DNA of 64,000 nucleotides from JAOZTV01 sp965371805 (GTDB lineage Bacteria > Acidobacteriota > Aminicenantia > UBA2199), in contig CBDUZW010000014.1 of assembly GCA_965371805.1 (NCBI GenBank), forward strand, positions 27,948-91,947, in the 5' to 3' direction. Below the pieces are notes generated by a model. The model saw nothing but the letters and a program-made list of their open reading frames with translations. It searched no databases and had not been told where the DNA came from. A program made the position numbers and the translations under genes. The number at the start of each line of letters is the position of its first letter. Positions within the stretch are counted from its first letter, which is position 1. This document shows, in pieces, positions 51,164-60,880 of this stretch.

Positions 51164-53575
51164 TTATTTCAATGTTAATTCATAGGATTCTAAAATATCT
51201 CCAATCTCAATTCCATTAAAGTTTTTGATCTTAATACCACACTCAGTACCGGCATTTACTAATGAAACCTCATCTTTAATTCTTCTCAGAGTTTCCAATT
51301 CACCCTCAAAAACGAAGTCGCCACCCCTCATAACTTTAAGTTTTGACTTATTGGTAATTTTACCCTCTTTGACTAAGCATCCTGCGATTGTACCAATTTT
51401 TGATATTTTAAATTTCTGAAGAACTTCGGTTTTGCCTATAAATTTTTCTATATATTCAGGTTCTACTTCACCTTTAATAGCTTTATCAACATCTTCAATT
51501 AAATGATATATGACATTATAAAGTTTAATTTCAATTAACTCTTTTTTTGCCAGAATTAAGACTTTATTAGGCGTTTTCACATTAAACCCAAATAATATTG
51601 CATTTGCGGTAGATGCTAATAAGATATCCCCTTCTGTTATATTACCAATTCCCTTACTGATAATATTGATTTTTAAAATATCAGAATTCTTTTTCAAAAG
51701 GATTTCTTCAAGTACCTCACCTGACCCAAAATTATCTGTTTTTATTATTATTGGAAAATGAGTAACATTTCCTTTTTCCTCAGGCTGCATAAAAAGATTT
51801 TTAAGACTTAATTTTTTTTCTTCAAGTATACTTTCTTTTTTCTCATCCTGTTCCTTCGCTTTTCTCAATTCAACTATCTTTTTAACCTTATCGATATCAG
51901 TAACTACAAGAAATCTTTGACCTGACATAGGAACTTCACTAAATCCCATTATCTCAACAGGTTGAGGAACTTCTGCCTTATCTATCTGTTTACCACTGTC
52001 ATCCAGTAAAGACTTAATCTTTCCTACTGAATTCCCAGAAATAAAATAATCACCTTTCTTTGCAGTTCCACCTTGAATAAGAACAGTACCCAAAGCACCA
52101 AGCTTTGTATCAAGTCTTGATTCAAGAACAGTCCCATAAGCAGGTATATTGCTCACTGCTTTCAATTCCTGTAGTTCAGCTGTGATTGATATCATTTCAA
52201 GTAACGAATCAATATTTGTTCCTTCTTTGGCTGATATTTCTACCGAAACAATATCACCACCCCAATCCTCAACTATGATATTATGTCGGCTCAAATCCTG
52301 TTTTACTTTGTTTGGATCTGCACTATCCATGTCAATTTTATTAATTGCAACAATAATTGGAACTTCTGCAGCTAAAGCATGATTAATAGCTTCTATTGTC
52401 TGAGGTTTAACTCCGTCATTCGCTGCAACAACAAGAATAACGATATCAGTGATTTTTGCTCCTCTAGCTCTGAGATTAGAAAAAGCCTCATGCCCGGGAG
52501 TATCAATAAAAACAATTTCATCACCTTTAATATTTAATTTATATGCACCAATTGACTGAGTAATACCACCCGCTTCTCTTTCGGCAACCCTTGTCTTTCT
52601 CAAAGTATCCAATAATGTCGTTTTACCATGGTCAACATGCCCCATTACGGTCACAACAGGAGCTTTTTTAACCTTTTTTGCACCTTCACTATTAAGATAA
52701 TCGTTAATCATAAGGTCTTCATATTCAACTACTTCATAAGCAACCTCAAAATGATTGCAAATTTCATCAAGATCTTCATTACTCAATATCTGACTGGAAA
52801 TAAGCACTTTACCAAGCTCTTCCATTTTAATCTGAAAATCTTTCAATTTTATATTTAATTTTTCGCTTAACTCTTTAACTGTAATAAAATCTGAAACCTG
52901 AATTATCTCCGGTAGATTTAATTCCAACTCTTTCCTCTGTATAGTTGACACCATTTTGGGAGCTCGGGGTCCTTTCTTTTTTGTATAGTATCTAAAACCA
53001 CTTCTTTTATTCTGAGCTGTTTTTACAGGAGTTGAATATTTTGATGGAGGTGTAACTGGAGGCTTTGCTGGAACTTTTTTTCTTGTTGGAGGTGAGACAG
53101 GCGGTTTTACTGTTTCTTTTTTTATAGGAGCTGGCTGTATGATTTTCTCAACTTTCTCAACTTTCTCAACTTTTATTTCACTAATAGATTTTTTATCTTC
53201 TACTATTTTTTCTTCAACTATTAGAGTTGGTTTTTCCTGTTTTTCAACGAGTACTTCTGCTTGTACTTCTTCTACAGGTTCTTCTTTATGATCAGCAACA
53301 GGTGCTAATTCTTCTTTTTTTTGTTCTTCAACAGGCTCATCAATTTTCTTGACTTTTGCTTTTAACTTCTTATCTTTTTCAGCCTTTTCATAATCCTTTG
53401 CTATTTTTTTTTTCTTCTCTTCATCATTACCAAATTCTCTTAATAATTCAAGTTGGTCAACATTTATAGCTGAAGCATGAGATTTAACTGGAAGATCATG
53501 TGTCTCCAAAAAATATATTGCAACTTTATTAGGTATCTTAAATTGCTTTGCCGCTTCTCTTAGTTTTATATTCAC
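51164..53575 (-). CDS. infB: Translation initiation factor IF-2
   Basis: 803 residues, starting with GTG after AGGAG. An IF2-N domain (1-55) is followed by a long charged Lys/Glu/Pro-rich linker (about 60-220) containing a short VEK repeat encoded by a 9-base repeat. A second IF2-N segment lies near 235-285, then the GTPase domain with VTVMGHVDHGKTTLLDTLR (G1 near 310), DTPGHEAF and NKIDM. Domains II-IV end the protein. It places initiator tRNA on the ribosome with GTP. It lies 23 bases after nusA, in the standard order. Confidence 0.96.
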   Translation of the reverse strand: MNIKLREAAKQFKIPNKVAIYFLETHDLPVKSHASAINVDQLELLREFGNDEEKKKKIAKDYEKAEKDKKLKAKVKKIDEPVEEQKKEELAPVADHKEEPVEEVQAEVLVEKQEKPTLIVEEKIVEDKKSISEIKVEKVEKVEKIIQPAPIKKETVKPPVSPPTRKKVPAKPPVTPPSKYSTPVKTAQNKRSGFRYYTKKKGPRAPKMVSTIQRKELELNLPEIIQVSDFITVKELSEKLNIKLKDFQIKMEELGKVLISSQILSNEDLDEICNHFEVAYEVVEYEDLMINDYLNSEGAKKVKKAPVVTVMGHVDHGKTTLLDTLRKTRVAEREAGGITQSIGAYKLNIKGDEIVFIDTPGHEAFSNLRARGAKITDIVILVVAANDGVKPQTIEAINHALAAEVPIIVAINKIDMDSADPNKVKQDLSRHNIIVEDWGGDIVSVEISAKEGTNIDSLLEMISITAELQELKAVSNIPAYGTVLESRLDTKLGALGTVLIQGGTAKKGDYFISGNSVGKIKSLLDDSGKQIDKAEVPQPVEIMGFSEVPMSGQRFLVVTDIDKVKKIVELRKAKEQDEKKESILEEKKLSLKNLFMQPEEKGNVTHFPIIIKTDNFGSGEVLEEILLKKNSDILKINIISKGIGNITEGDILLASTANAILFGFNVKTPNKVLILAKKELIEIKLYNVIYHLIEDVDKAIKGEVEPEYIEKFIGKTEVLQKFKISKIGTIAGCLVKEGKITNKSKLKVMRGGDFVFEGELETLRRIKDEVSLVNAGTECGIKIKNFNGIEIGDILESYELTLK

Positions 53576-53598
53576 TCAAAAATCTCCTACTTACAATT

Positions 53599-54660
53599 TT
53601 ACAATTTTTTTTCAATTTTATCTAATCTATCTTCCATTCTATTAGTTAATTGAATATTCCATTCTGTTAATTTTGATGCAAGTTTAATGTTTATTCCCTT
53701 TCTGCCAATAGCAGACGAAAGAGTATCATCTGTAACTGTTACTTCAGCCCTTTTATTTTCTTCGTCAACAATTTTCACATTGACTATATTAGCCGGAGTC
53801 AAGGCAGATGCAATATATCTCTGAGCAAAATCACTCCAGGCGATAACATCAATCCTTTCACCTCTTAATTCTTTAGTTATTGCCAGCACCCGGTTTCCAT
53901 TCATTCCTACTATTGCACCTACTGGATCAACTGTTTTTTCAGTAGAATATACAGCAACTTTTGACTTTACTCCAGGATCCCTTGCAATTGCAACTATCTT
54001 TACAATCCCATCAGAAACTTCAGGAACTTCCTTTTTTATTAATTCAAAAACAAAATCGTTCATATATCTAGTCCCCAGTACAAGAGGACCTTTTCCTTCC
54101 TGAAAAACTCTTTTAATTAAAAATTTTATTATATCCCCTCTCTGGTATTCATCTTTTGGAGATAATTCTTTCGGCGGCAATATTGCCTCACCAATCTCAA
54201 GCCCTACAATAATATTCCCTCTCTCAATACGGTTTATTTCACCTGTCTGGAGTGTCCCGGTTAATGGAAAATATTTTTCATAGATTTTTTGCTGTTCAGC
54301 AATTGAGACTTTTTGACTAATTATATGCTTTGCTGTTTGTGCCGCAACCCTTCCAAGAGTCTTACTTGGTAAAAATATTTTAATTGTATCTCCAAGTCTT
54401 ACTTTGGAATCGTGTTTTAATGCATCTTTCCAGACTATCTCTGAGTCAACATCTTCTATCTCATCAACAACCAGTTTCTCAGAATAGACTTGAATTGTCC
54501 CTTTATTCTGATCTATTTCTACATGAACATCGGTTTCCTGATTAAAATATGACTCTGCTACTGTTAATAGTGCTTCCTTTATGGCAGAGTAAAAAATGTC
54601 CGGGGATATGCCTCTCTCCCTGCTTAATAATTCTATGCTTCTCAATAATTCGTCTGCCAT
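53599..54660 (-). CDS. nusA: Transcription termination/antitermination factor NusA (short form)
   Basis: 353 residues: N-terminal RNA-polymerase-binding domain (1-125), S1 domain (about 130-200, GTLQTGEINRIERGNIIVGL), KH1 (VGAIVGMNGNRVLAI) and KH2 (SSAIGRKGINIKLASKLT). The C-terminal acidic repeats of enterobacterial NusA are absent, as in most bacteria. It binds RNA polymerase and nascent RNA to tune pausing. RimP normally precedes nusA; here no rimP gene is found, and a flippase-like gene lies 130 bases upstream. Confidence 0.95.
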   Translation of the reverse strand: MADELLRSIELLSRERGISPDIFYSAIKEALLTVAESYFNQETDVHVEIDQNKGTIQVYSEKLVVDEIEDVDSEIVWKDALKHDSKVRLGDTIKIFLPSKTLGRVAAQTAKHIISQKVSIAEQQKIYEKYFPLTGTLQTGEINRIERGNIIVGLEIGEAILPPKELSPKDEYQRGDIIKFLIKRVFQEGKGPLVLGTRYMNDFVFELIKKEVPEVSDGIVKIVAIARDPGVKSKVAVYSTEKTVDPVGAIVGMNGNRVLAITKELRGERIDVIAWSDFAQRYIASALTPANIVNVKIVDEENKRAEVTVTDDTLSSAIGRKGINIKLASKLTEWNIQLTNRMEDRLDKIEKKL

Positions 54661-54789
54661 TATTTTTCCTCATCTTACCATGGAATTATATAAAATTTCT
54701 TACTAAAATGCAATAGGGAAGCAAATTTCTATTACTATTTTGCTGAATAAATCTAGCTTTTTTCTTATTTTTAATCGAATGAATTGAAA

Positions 54790-55731
54790 CTATTTTTTTC
54801 TTGTAACATATATTGCTCCACCAATTATACCCAGAATCAAATTGAATATTACATCAAGAAAGGAAAAAGCTATTGCTGTTGCAGGATTTATACCATAGGA
54901 AGCGAAAAATGCCATAAGAGTTTTTTCCCTTACTCCATGACCACCAATTGAAATTGGGATCGACAGCACTATTAAAAGTATTGAAATAATAAAAAAATAA
55001 TCAATAAAAGGAATATTCAAACCAAGAGAAAGTCCTATTAGATAATAATGTATTATTACATTTAATTGTAGTATCACTCCCCAGAAAAGTACTTTTATCA
55101 TTACTTTATTACTGATAAGACTACCTTTAACAATAAGATGCATAGAATCAAGCTTAATCAATAACTTCTTTAGAAACTTGGATTTAATCTTAAATCTAGA
55201 AAAGTAATTATCAGGAGATTTTTTAAAGAGTATAAACATAATAATGATTCCCAAAAAACCTGCAATAGCTGTAATCCAGACTCCCGGTTTATCCTTAACA
55301 AAATCAAATCTGATAATGGAAGCTATAAGTGCAAATATAAAGAGAATAAATATGCCACTGATTCGCTCAATAAGCACAATTAAGGCTGATGCTGAAGCCC
55401 CATTCTTCATTTTCTTTGTGTCAGATATCCGGATAATATCCCCTCCAAATCTGGTTGGAAGAAAACTATTAAAAAAATTTGAAACCATATAAAACTTCAT
55501 TAATTCTCTCAGTTTATATCTGGAATCATTTTCCTTCAATAAGATATTCCATCTAATTGATTTTATAAAAATGCCCACAGCATGCAATGAAAAAGAGAGG
55601 ATTGCAAAAACAGGAATTGTAGTTTTTAAGGTTTTTAGTATTTCAACAGGATCCGATTGTATAAAAACCAAATATCCCAACAAACCTAGACCGAAAGTGA
55701 GTTTAAGCAAAAATAGAAATTTCTTTTTCAA
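54790..55731 (-). CDS. Flippase-like membrane protein (UPF0104/LPG_synthase_TM family)
   Basis: 313 residues, about eight transmembrane helices. The family motifs KSIRWNILLKE, FFNSFLPTRFGGDIIRI, IVLIERISGIFILF and IPISIGGHGVREKTLM are present. Members are related to the membrane part of lysylphosphatidylglycerol synthase (MprF) and to AglD-like proteins; many are thought to flip or bind lipid-linked substrates. The substrate is unknown. Upstream are the decayed XerC/D remnant and a 150-base stretch without a gene I can support. Confidence 0.85.
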   Translation of the reverse strand: MKKKFLFLLKLTFGLGLLGYLVFIQSDPVEILKTLKTTIPVFAILSFSLHAVGIFIKSIRWNILLKENDSRYKLRELMKFYMVSNFFNSFLPTRFGGDIIRISDTKKMKNGASASALIVLIERISGIFILFIFALIASIIRFDFVKDKPGVWITAIAGFLGIIIMFILFKKSPDNYFSRFKIKSKFLKKLLIKLDSMHLIVKGSLISNKVMIKVLFWGVILQLNVIIHYYLIGLSLGLNIPFIDYFFIISILLIVLSIPISIGGHGVREKTLMAFFASYGINPATAIAFSFLDVIFNLILGIIGGAIYVTRKK

Positions 55732-55891
55732 AACATTTACCTCTTAAATTTAATATATAATTCTATCATTAAAACAACAACAATCAAAATTAATTACTTA
55801 ACCTAAATTTTTTATCAAAACCTACTGCAATGCTCAATATGCCCATTCTAACTTCGTTAACCTCAATTATCTTCATTTCAAAATAGTAAAA

Positions 55892-56082
55892 CTAACTCCT
55901 CGGATGAAATTCATTATAGGTTTTTAAGAGATCAGAATAATTTAAGGATGTGTGTTTTTCAGTTGTTACTTAATTTGAATGTCCTAATAATTCCTGAATA
56001 AGTGAGAAAAAAGTTTTTCCAGGATCCTTTCTATTGATCTTTCACTAATTTTCGCACCCTTATAATTCAGAAAAACATATTC
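55892..56082 (-). pseudogene. C-terminal remnant of a XerC/XerD tyrosine recombinase
   Basis: On the minus strand one frame gives EYVFLNYKGAKISERSIERI and a second gives QELLGHSN, a TAA, then VTTEKHTSLNYSDLLKTYNE and FHPRS before a stop at 55892. This is the end of a Xer recombinase. The segment with the conserved HxLRHSFATHLL motif is deleted at the junction LFSHLF, and the catalytic Tyr position reads H-T (expected I-Y-T). The gene is therefore dead. It fills most of the 355-base gap between the flippase-like and esterase-like genes. Confidence 0.78.
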
Positions 56083-56086
56083 TGTT

Positions 56087-57532
56087 TTATTTTATATATT
56101 CTGTAGGAACCGAAATACGATGATAAAAAATATATCCATCAAATTCGTTGGGAGTAATTGGCATAGGTTCGTCATGTTCCCGGGCATTAATGGGCATTGA
56201 CAACCAATTATAAGCTAGACGATTATCTGGAATAGATCTAAAATCTACAAAGAAATAGGGAATCCCAATGGCATTAAAGACATAATCTATTTTCCCTTCG
56301 CCTGAAGGTTCTGTGTCCTTAATAATTCTTTTCTCATTTTTTGTCCAGTTTTCCCAATATTTTCCATCGTCGTAAGCCGCACCAATCGCGTAATAACGAT
56401 CACCAAAATGTTGCCTGACAAATGCCCCAAAAGGAGTAAAGAATTTCCAAAAATCATCCAAATATCCACTTTTAGTTTTTGAATGCACATTGTGATTAAT
56501 GATAATTATTTTAGCCTTAGAGTCCTGTTTGTTAACCCAGGAGAAGTTTTGAAACATGGCGATTTCTCTTCCATTTACACCCACTGTTTTATTATAGTCA
56601 GTATTTTTCAAATTTGCGGCATTAAAATAATAGTTTAATGCTTGAAATAAAGCAATACTACTTTGTCTGGCAAATTCAAATTCCCGTAAACAACTCTTTT
56701 TTATATAGACTTTTTTATGATCGCTCAAACGATTGATAATTAAATTTACATGCATTTCAAAAGCATATTTTTGTTCAATCGAAAGTTTTTTGATATATCG
56801 ATTTCGGGCTTGGCGGGGTATATCCGATTTTAGTATATCCAGTAAAGGCACGATGTTTTCATTCACTTTTTTAACATAGGCAGGATCCACTTTTATCAGA
56901 TAGGATCGTATGATATTAAAGACGGGCATTAAATCATGATAGCCGCCAGCGATATCTATTCCATAAAAATGAACTTTTTTATCATCAGGTACTTTTTGAT
57001 TATGAATTTTAAGCCATTCAATCATAGTATTAAATTCCTCCCAGCGGCTATACATCGGGTTTAATCCAGCGGTCCATTCTTTTTTTTTTATATCAGCACC
57101 TAAAATATAATCATTTACTTTTTTTGATTCAGGGAAACCTGTTTCAGCAACTAAACGTGTAAAACCTTTTTCTTCCACTAGGTATTGAACAATCCGAGCA
57201 TTCATTTTTAAAAACTCCCGGGTATTATGAGCTGATTCGCTCAGAGCCACAAATTGAGCATCACCAATGGCATTCCCTATTGCATCAAATGCAGTATTAT
57301 CACTTTCTTGATCCATGGGGAGTGACTGTGCATTTTCTTTTGCCCAAAGCTTAAAGTCCTTCTCTGCTTCCTTAGGTTTTAAATATGTATTTATTTGATT
57401 GCTTTGTTCTTGTAGTTTTAAATTGTTATCACTCATTTTTTTATGTTGCTGCACAGTCTTGTTATGTTCTTCCTGTGAAACACCACAAAAAAACAAAATA
57501 CTAATAGATAGTAATAAAATAATTTCCTTCAT
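56087..57532 (-). CDS. Erythromycin-esterase-family exported protein
   Basis: 481 residues from the ATG at 57532 (preceded by GGGAGG; the frame from 57544 overlaps it). The signal peptide has a possible lipoprotein Cys at residue 15 (LLLSISILFFCGVS), not a perfect lipobox. The erythromycin esterase fold follows: FVALSESAHNTREFLKMNAR with the catalytic-type Glu and His, RLVAETGFPES, FYGIDIAGGYHDL and IIIINHNVHSK. Relatives include macrolide esterases and many uncharacterised hydrolases of the EreA/ChaN-like clan. Periplasmic location argues against classical macrolide resistance. Substrate unknown. Confidence 0.85.
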   Translation of the reverse strand: MKEIILLLSISILFFCGVSQEEHNKTVQQHKKMSDNNLKLQEQSNQINTYLKPKEAEKDFKLWAKENAQSLPMDQESDNTAFDAIGNAIGDAQFVALSESAHNTREFLKMNARIVQYLVEEKGFTRLVAETGFPESKKVNDYILGADIKKKEWTAGLNPMYSRWEEFNTMIEWLKIHNQKVPDDKKVHFYGIDIAGGYHDLMPVFNIIRSYLIKVDPAYVKKVNENIVPLLDILKSDIPRQARNRYIKKLSIEQKYAFEMHVNLIINRLSDHKKVYIKKSCLREFEFARQSSIALFQALNYYFNAANLKNTDYNKTVGVNGREIAMFQNFSWVNKQDSKAKIIIINHNVHSKTKSGYLDDFWKFFTPFGAFVRQHFGDRYYAIGAAYDDGKYWENWTKNEKRIIKDTEPSGEGKIDYVFNAIGIPYFFVDFRSIPDNRLAYNWLSMPINAREHDEPMPITPNEFDGYIFYHRISVPTEYIK

Positions 57533-57568
57533 AATTCCTCCCATATGTATTTATGCTTTTCTTCAAGA

Positions 57569-57604
57569 AGCGGTCACCTCACGAAGAGGAAATTATAGTA
57601 CAAT
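57569..57604 (+). repeat. Short dispersed repeat, copy C
   Basis: Begins AGCGGTCACCTCACGAAG and ends AATTATAGTACAAT. Matches copy E at 30 of 36 and copy B at 25 of 30 positions. It lies in the 361-base gap upstream of the esterase-like gene, which holds no gene I can firmly support. Confidence 0.7.
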
Positions 57605-57893
57605 AAAAAAACAATAACAATCCTATATTGGCATTTTATAGATTTTCAAATTTATAATTTTGACAAAAAAAGAATGGTATGCAAATCGTTTTACCTCATA
57701 CAGACTTATAAAGGAAGTTTTTTACTCCAGAAGGAATTTGAAAACAATATAGTTTTTATAGAAAATCAAATTAATATTATTGAAACCGAAATTTTTAGAA
57801 ATGAATGCGCCTGTAAAGAATTAATTAAAATAAAACATTGAGCTTTTAAAAAAGTGCAGAATTCCCAAATATATAAGTGAAGATTATATTTTA

Positions 57894-58616
57894 TTATTTC
57901 AGTTTTTTTAATTTCTTAAAAAAAGATATTGGTTTTTTTGACGTTAATTTTATTCCATCACTCTCTTTTGCAAGCTTCGAATAATTCGAAAATACATCAG
58001 CTGAATTAACGGCATTAGGATTACCTTTTTTTAAATCATAATATAAGAAATGAAATTTTGTTTTATTTTCTTTTAAAGAGTTTAATACTTTTTCTTTATC
58101 AAAACTCATTTCATATTGATCACCAACTTTAATGGCTATGCTGTATTTCTGCTGTGTGCCGTCATAATCATATGCATATCGTATCTGATACATCATTATT
58201 AAATGATTTTCTCCTTTTAATTTTGTGAAAATTTTTGAACAATTAAGGATTTTTTGTTGATACAGGTCTTTTATATCTTTTAGAGATCTTTTATTAGTAG
58301 TACGTTTCCATAGATATGCACCGGCTTCTATGTCTTTTTTTAGAACACTAATGGTTTTATCAGTGATTTTTTCTGAAAGACCAACTACTGAATACTTTGA
58401 CAAATTGTATAATCTTTTTGGTGTTAATAAAAAAAGATTATCCCCTTTTTTTAATACATCAGAAAAAAAAAATTTTACAGCCTTTCTAAAGTTTGAATTA
58501 TAATTCAGAACATCAACAACTAATACATAATTTTTAGATTCCTGTGTTTTCACATCTCCTGACATATTCAGTAAAAACATTAAAGTAAGTAAAATCGACA
58601 CAAATATTCTTTTCAT
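57894..58616 (-). CDS. Exported hypothetical protein, possibly vWA-like
   Basis: 240 residues with a signal peptide (to about residue 27). The first strand and helix (YVLVVDVLNYNSNFRKAVKF, FFSDVLKKGDNLFLLTP) resemble the beginning of a von Willebrand A fold, as in the vWFA-related proteins common in Acidobacteriota. The metal-site motif DxSxS is not present (DVLNY instead), so metal-dependent adhesion is unlikely. The rest, including NHLIMMYQIRYAYDYDGTQQ and a basic C-terminus (KKLKKLK), is not recognised. It is divergent from the GWxTD operon. Confidence 0.55.
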   Translation of the reverse strand: MKRIFVSILLTLMFLLNMSGDVKTQESKNYVLVVDVLNYNSNFRKAVKFFFSDVLKKGDNLFLLTPKRLYNLSKYSVVGLSEKITDKTISVLKKDIEAGAYLWKRTTNKRSLKDIKDLYQQKILNCSKIFTKLKGENHLIMMYQIRYAYDYDGTQQKYSIAIKVGDQYEMSFDKEKVLNSLKENKTKFHFLYYDLKKGNPNAVNSADVFSNYSKLAKESDGIKLTSKKPISFFKKLKKLK

Positions 58617-58745
58617 AAGACTATATCTCCCATAATAATTAAATTTATAAATTATTATATTTTATAAGTGAATTAAAGTCAATTTATTATGTTGAGTTTT
58701 ATAATATTAATTCTAAAATTATTTAACAAAATTTTAATGATAAAC

Positions 58746-58774
58746 TTGACCTATAATTTGATATATGATATAAA
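58746..58774 (+). promoter_or_regulatory. Promoter of the GWxTD operon, implying a leaderless start
   Basis: TTGACC (58746-58751), 17-bp spacer, TATAAA (58769-58774). The expected RNA start, 6-7 bases downstream, coincides with the ATG at 58781, and no Shine-Dalgarno is present. Confidence 0.55.
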
Positions 58775-58780
58775 ATCTAT

Positions 58781-60880
58781 ATGATATATATAAAAAAAAA
58801 AAACATTTTAATCGCATTAATATTAACGGTTTCATTGTTCTTTTCCTATAATTCAAGCATACTCTTTGGAAAAGAAACATCCATAAAAAAAAAAAGAAAA
58901 AATTTGGAAGAGCAATATAAGCTTTGGCTTGATCTTACAAAATACATCATCAAACCCTTAGAAAAAAAAAATTTTTTCCTGCTCACTAATAACATTCAAA
59001 GAAATGAATTTATAAATTTATTTTGGAAAATGAGAGATCCAACCAAAGGCACACCTGCAAATGAATATAAGACCGAGCATATAAAAAGATTTCAATATGC
59101 AAATCGTTATTATAAGTATGATTCCCCCAGAGCAGGCTGGAGAAATGACAGAGGCAGAATTCATATTATTTTAGGTCCACCAGTAAATAGAAATGAAATT
59201 GTACAAAATGAATTACGTCCAATAGATATATGGGAGTATTTTGGAGACCCTAAAAAGGGACTGCCTACAATGTTTAGAGTGGTTTTTTATAAAAAATCCG
59301 TAGGCTCCGGTTATAGACTATATATCCCAATTCAAGATGGTCCTGCCGCTCTATTGACAACCATTGGCCAGAAATTAGATGTTTCTGATAGGTTCGCAGT
59401 TCTCAAGAAAATCCAGGAACTTGAGCCGGCTGTTGCAGAGATCGCACTCACTTTAGTTCCGGGTGAGCAAATATATGATGGTTCACCTTCCATGCGGGAT
59501 CCTATGTTAATGTCCAACATCTATGAACTCCCCAAAAGATCAATTGATGCTTCTTATGCAACAAATTTTCTTAATTTTAGAGGCATTGTAAACGTTCTTC
59601 AATCAACAGAGTTTATTAAATCAACTAATGATGTTTATATTTTCAGAAACCCGATTCTTGGCATAAATTTTGTTCATTTTGTTATTCGCCCTACTAAAAT
59701 TTCAGCAGACTATTCAGAAGAAACTGATAAATACTATTTTAACTTTAATTTGACGGTTCAATTAAAAAAAGGTAAAAAAAAAGTATTTGAATATAAGAAA
59801 AACTTTCCCTATTATTTCTCCAAAGAGGAATTGGATGCAAGAGTTTCTCACGGAATAATTATAGCAGACTATTTCCCTGTCATAGAGGGAGATTTTAAGC
59901 TCGTAGCGATTATTCAGAATTCAATAAAAAATGAAATCGCATCGTTTGAAAAAACAATTAAATCTAGTGAATACAACACCTCTGTTCCAAATATTTATGG
60001 CCCCATTGTCTCCTATAGCACATTAGTTAATCACCAAACAGGTTTTTCAGCTTTTAATCTTATGGGGTATCAAACTGAAGCGGATCCAAAAAATACTTTT
60101 GGACTAAAAGATCAATTGACCACAACTTTTTTTGTTGACAGAGGAAATAATAAGGGAAAGGTTAAAGTTAAATTATTAATAGATTCAATTGATGAAAGAC
60201 GTCAATATAAAAAAGAATATACATATGACTTATCTTTACAGAGCAAATTTTCCCCATTTACACAAAAATTGGAGAAACTTAAATATGGGAACTATACCCT
60301 TAAGGTAAAAGTTATAGATGAAAATAAATCTGTCCTGGTTAGCAGAAAAAAAAGTTTTATTGTATCTCCACTTCCCCATATTGCACATCCGCCAATGATA
60401 ACCAAATTTACTAAAGACAAAAATTCATTCCTTTTTTATATGATGCTGGCTAATCAATATCAAAATGAAAAAAAAATAAAGAAGGCTGAATTATTTTTTG
60501 AAAAAGCGATTAAATTAAATAATTCTTATCCTCCACTGGTAAAGCTGTATGGAACTTTTTTATTAAATCAAAAGAAATTCAAGCGATTATTTAATATTAT
60601 ACCCAGCATAAAAACCCAGGGCAAAGACCTTTTTACTTATTATTCATTATTGGGTAAAGCTTTTTTCTATTTAAAAAATTATAATAATGCGATTGATACA
60701 CTCCTTAAAGCCAATAAAATTTATAATAGTGACGTCTCTATATTAAATACACTTGGTTTTTCTTTTATCAAGATGAATATGAAAAATGATGCATTAAAAG
60801 TACTTCAAGCTTCCATAAAAATCCAACATAGACAGAAAAATATATTAAAATTAATAAATAAATTAAAAAATGAAAAATAA
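58781..60880 (+). CDS. GWxTD-domain protein with C-terminal TPR region (1)
   Basis: 699 residues: N-terminal membrane/signal segment (about 8-26), then the GWxTD domain (about 35-170). The signature here reads AGWRNDRGRIHIILGPP, with FINLFWKMRDPTKGTPANEY before it and IDIWEYF after it. A middle part (about 175-540) is probably beta-sandwich, and TPR-like helices follow at about 555-690 (AELFFEKAIKLNNSYPPLVK, YNNAIDTLLKANKIYNSDVS). GWxTD proteins are found in Acidobacteriota, Bacteroidota and relatives, with unknown function; in gliding or secretion loci they are envelope proteins. The gene overlaps the next GWxTD gene by 11 bases. Confidence 0.85.
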   Translation: MIYIKKKNILIALILTVSLFFSYNSSILFGKETSIKKKRKNLEEQYKLWLDLTKYIIKPLEKKNFFLLTNNIQRNEFINLFWKMRDPTKGTPANEYKTEHIKRFQYANRYYKYDSPRAGWRNDRGRIHIILGPPVNRNEIVQNELRPIDIWEYFGDPKKGLPTMFRVVFYKKSVGSGYRLYIPIQDGPAALLTTIGQKLDVSDRFAVLKKIQELEPAVAEIALTLVPGEQIYDGSPSMRDPMLMSNIYELPKRSIDASYATNFLNFRGIVNVLQSTEFIKSTNDVYIFRNPILGINFVHFVIRPTKISADYSEETDKYYFNFNLTVQLKKGKKKVFEYKKNFPYYFSKEELDARVSHGIIIADYFPVIEGDFKLVAIIQNSIKNEIASFEKTIKSSEYNTSVPNIYGPIVSYSTLVNHQTGFSAFNLMGYQTEADPKNTFGLKDQLTTTFFVDRGNNKGKVKVKLLIDSIDERRQYKKEYTYDLSLQSKFSPFTQKLEKLKYGNYTLKVKVIDENKSVLVSRKKSFIVSPLPHIAHPPMITKFTKDKNSFLFYMMLANQYQNEKKIKKAELFFEKAIKLNNSYPPLVKLYGTFLLNQKKFKRLFNIIPSIKTQGKDLFTYYSLLGKAFFYLKNYNNAIDTLLKANKIYNSDVSILNTLGFSFIKMNMKNDALKVLQASIKIQHRQKNILKLINKLKNEK

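Noticed and set aside
53145..53180. Tandem 9-base repeat (TTTCTCAAC) in infB
   Set aside because: Encodes a VEK repeat in the flexible linker of IF-2, a normal low-complexity region, not a CRISPR or regulatory array.
57674..57841. 55-residue plus-strand frame between the esterase-like and vWA-like genes
   Set aside because: No ribosome site and no recognisable motif; length is within chance expectation for AT-rich intergenic DNA.
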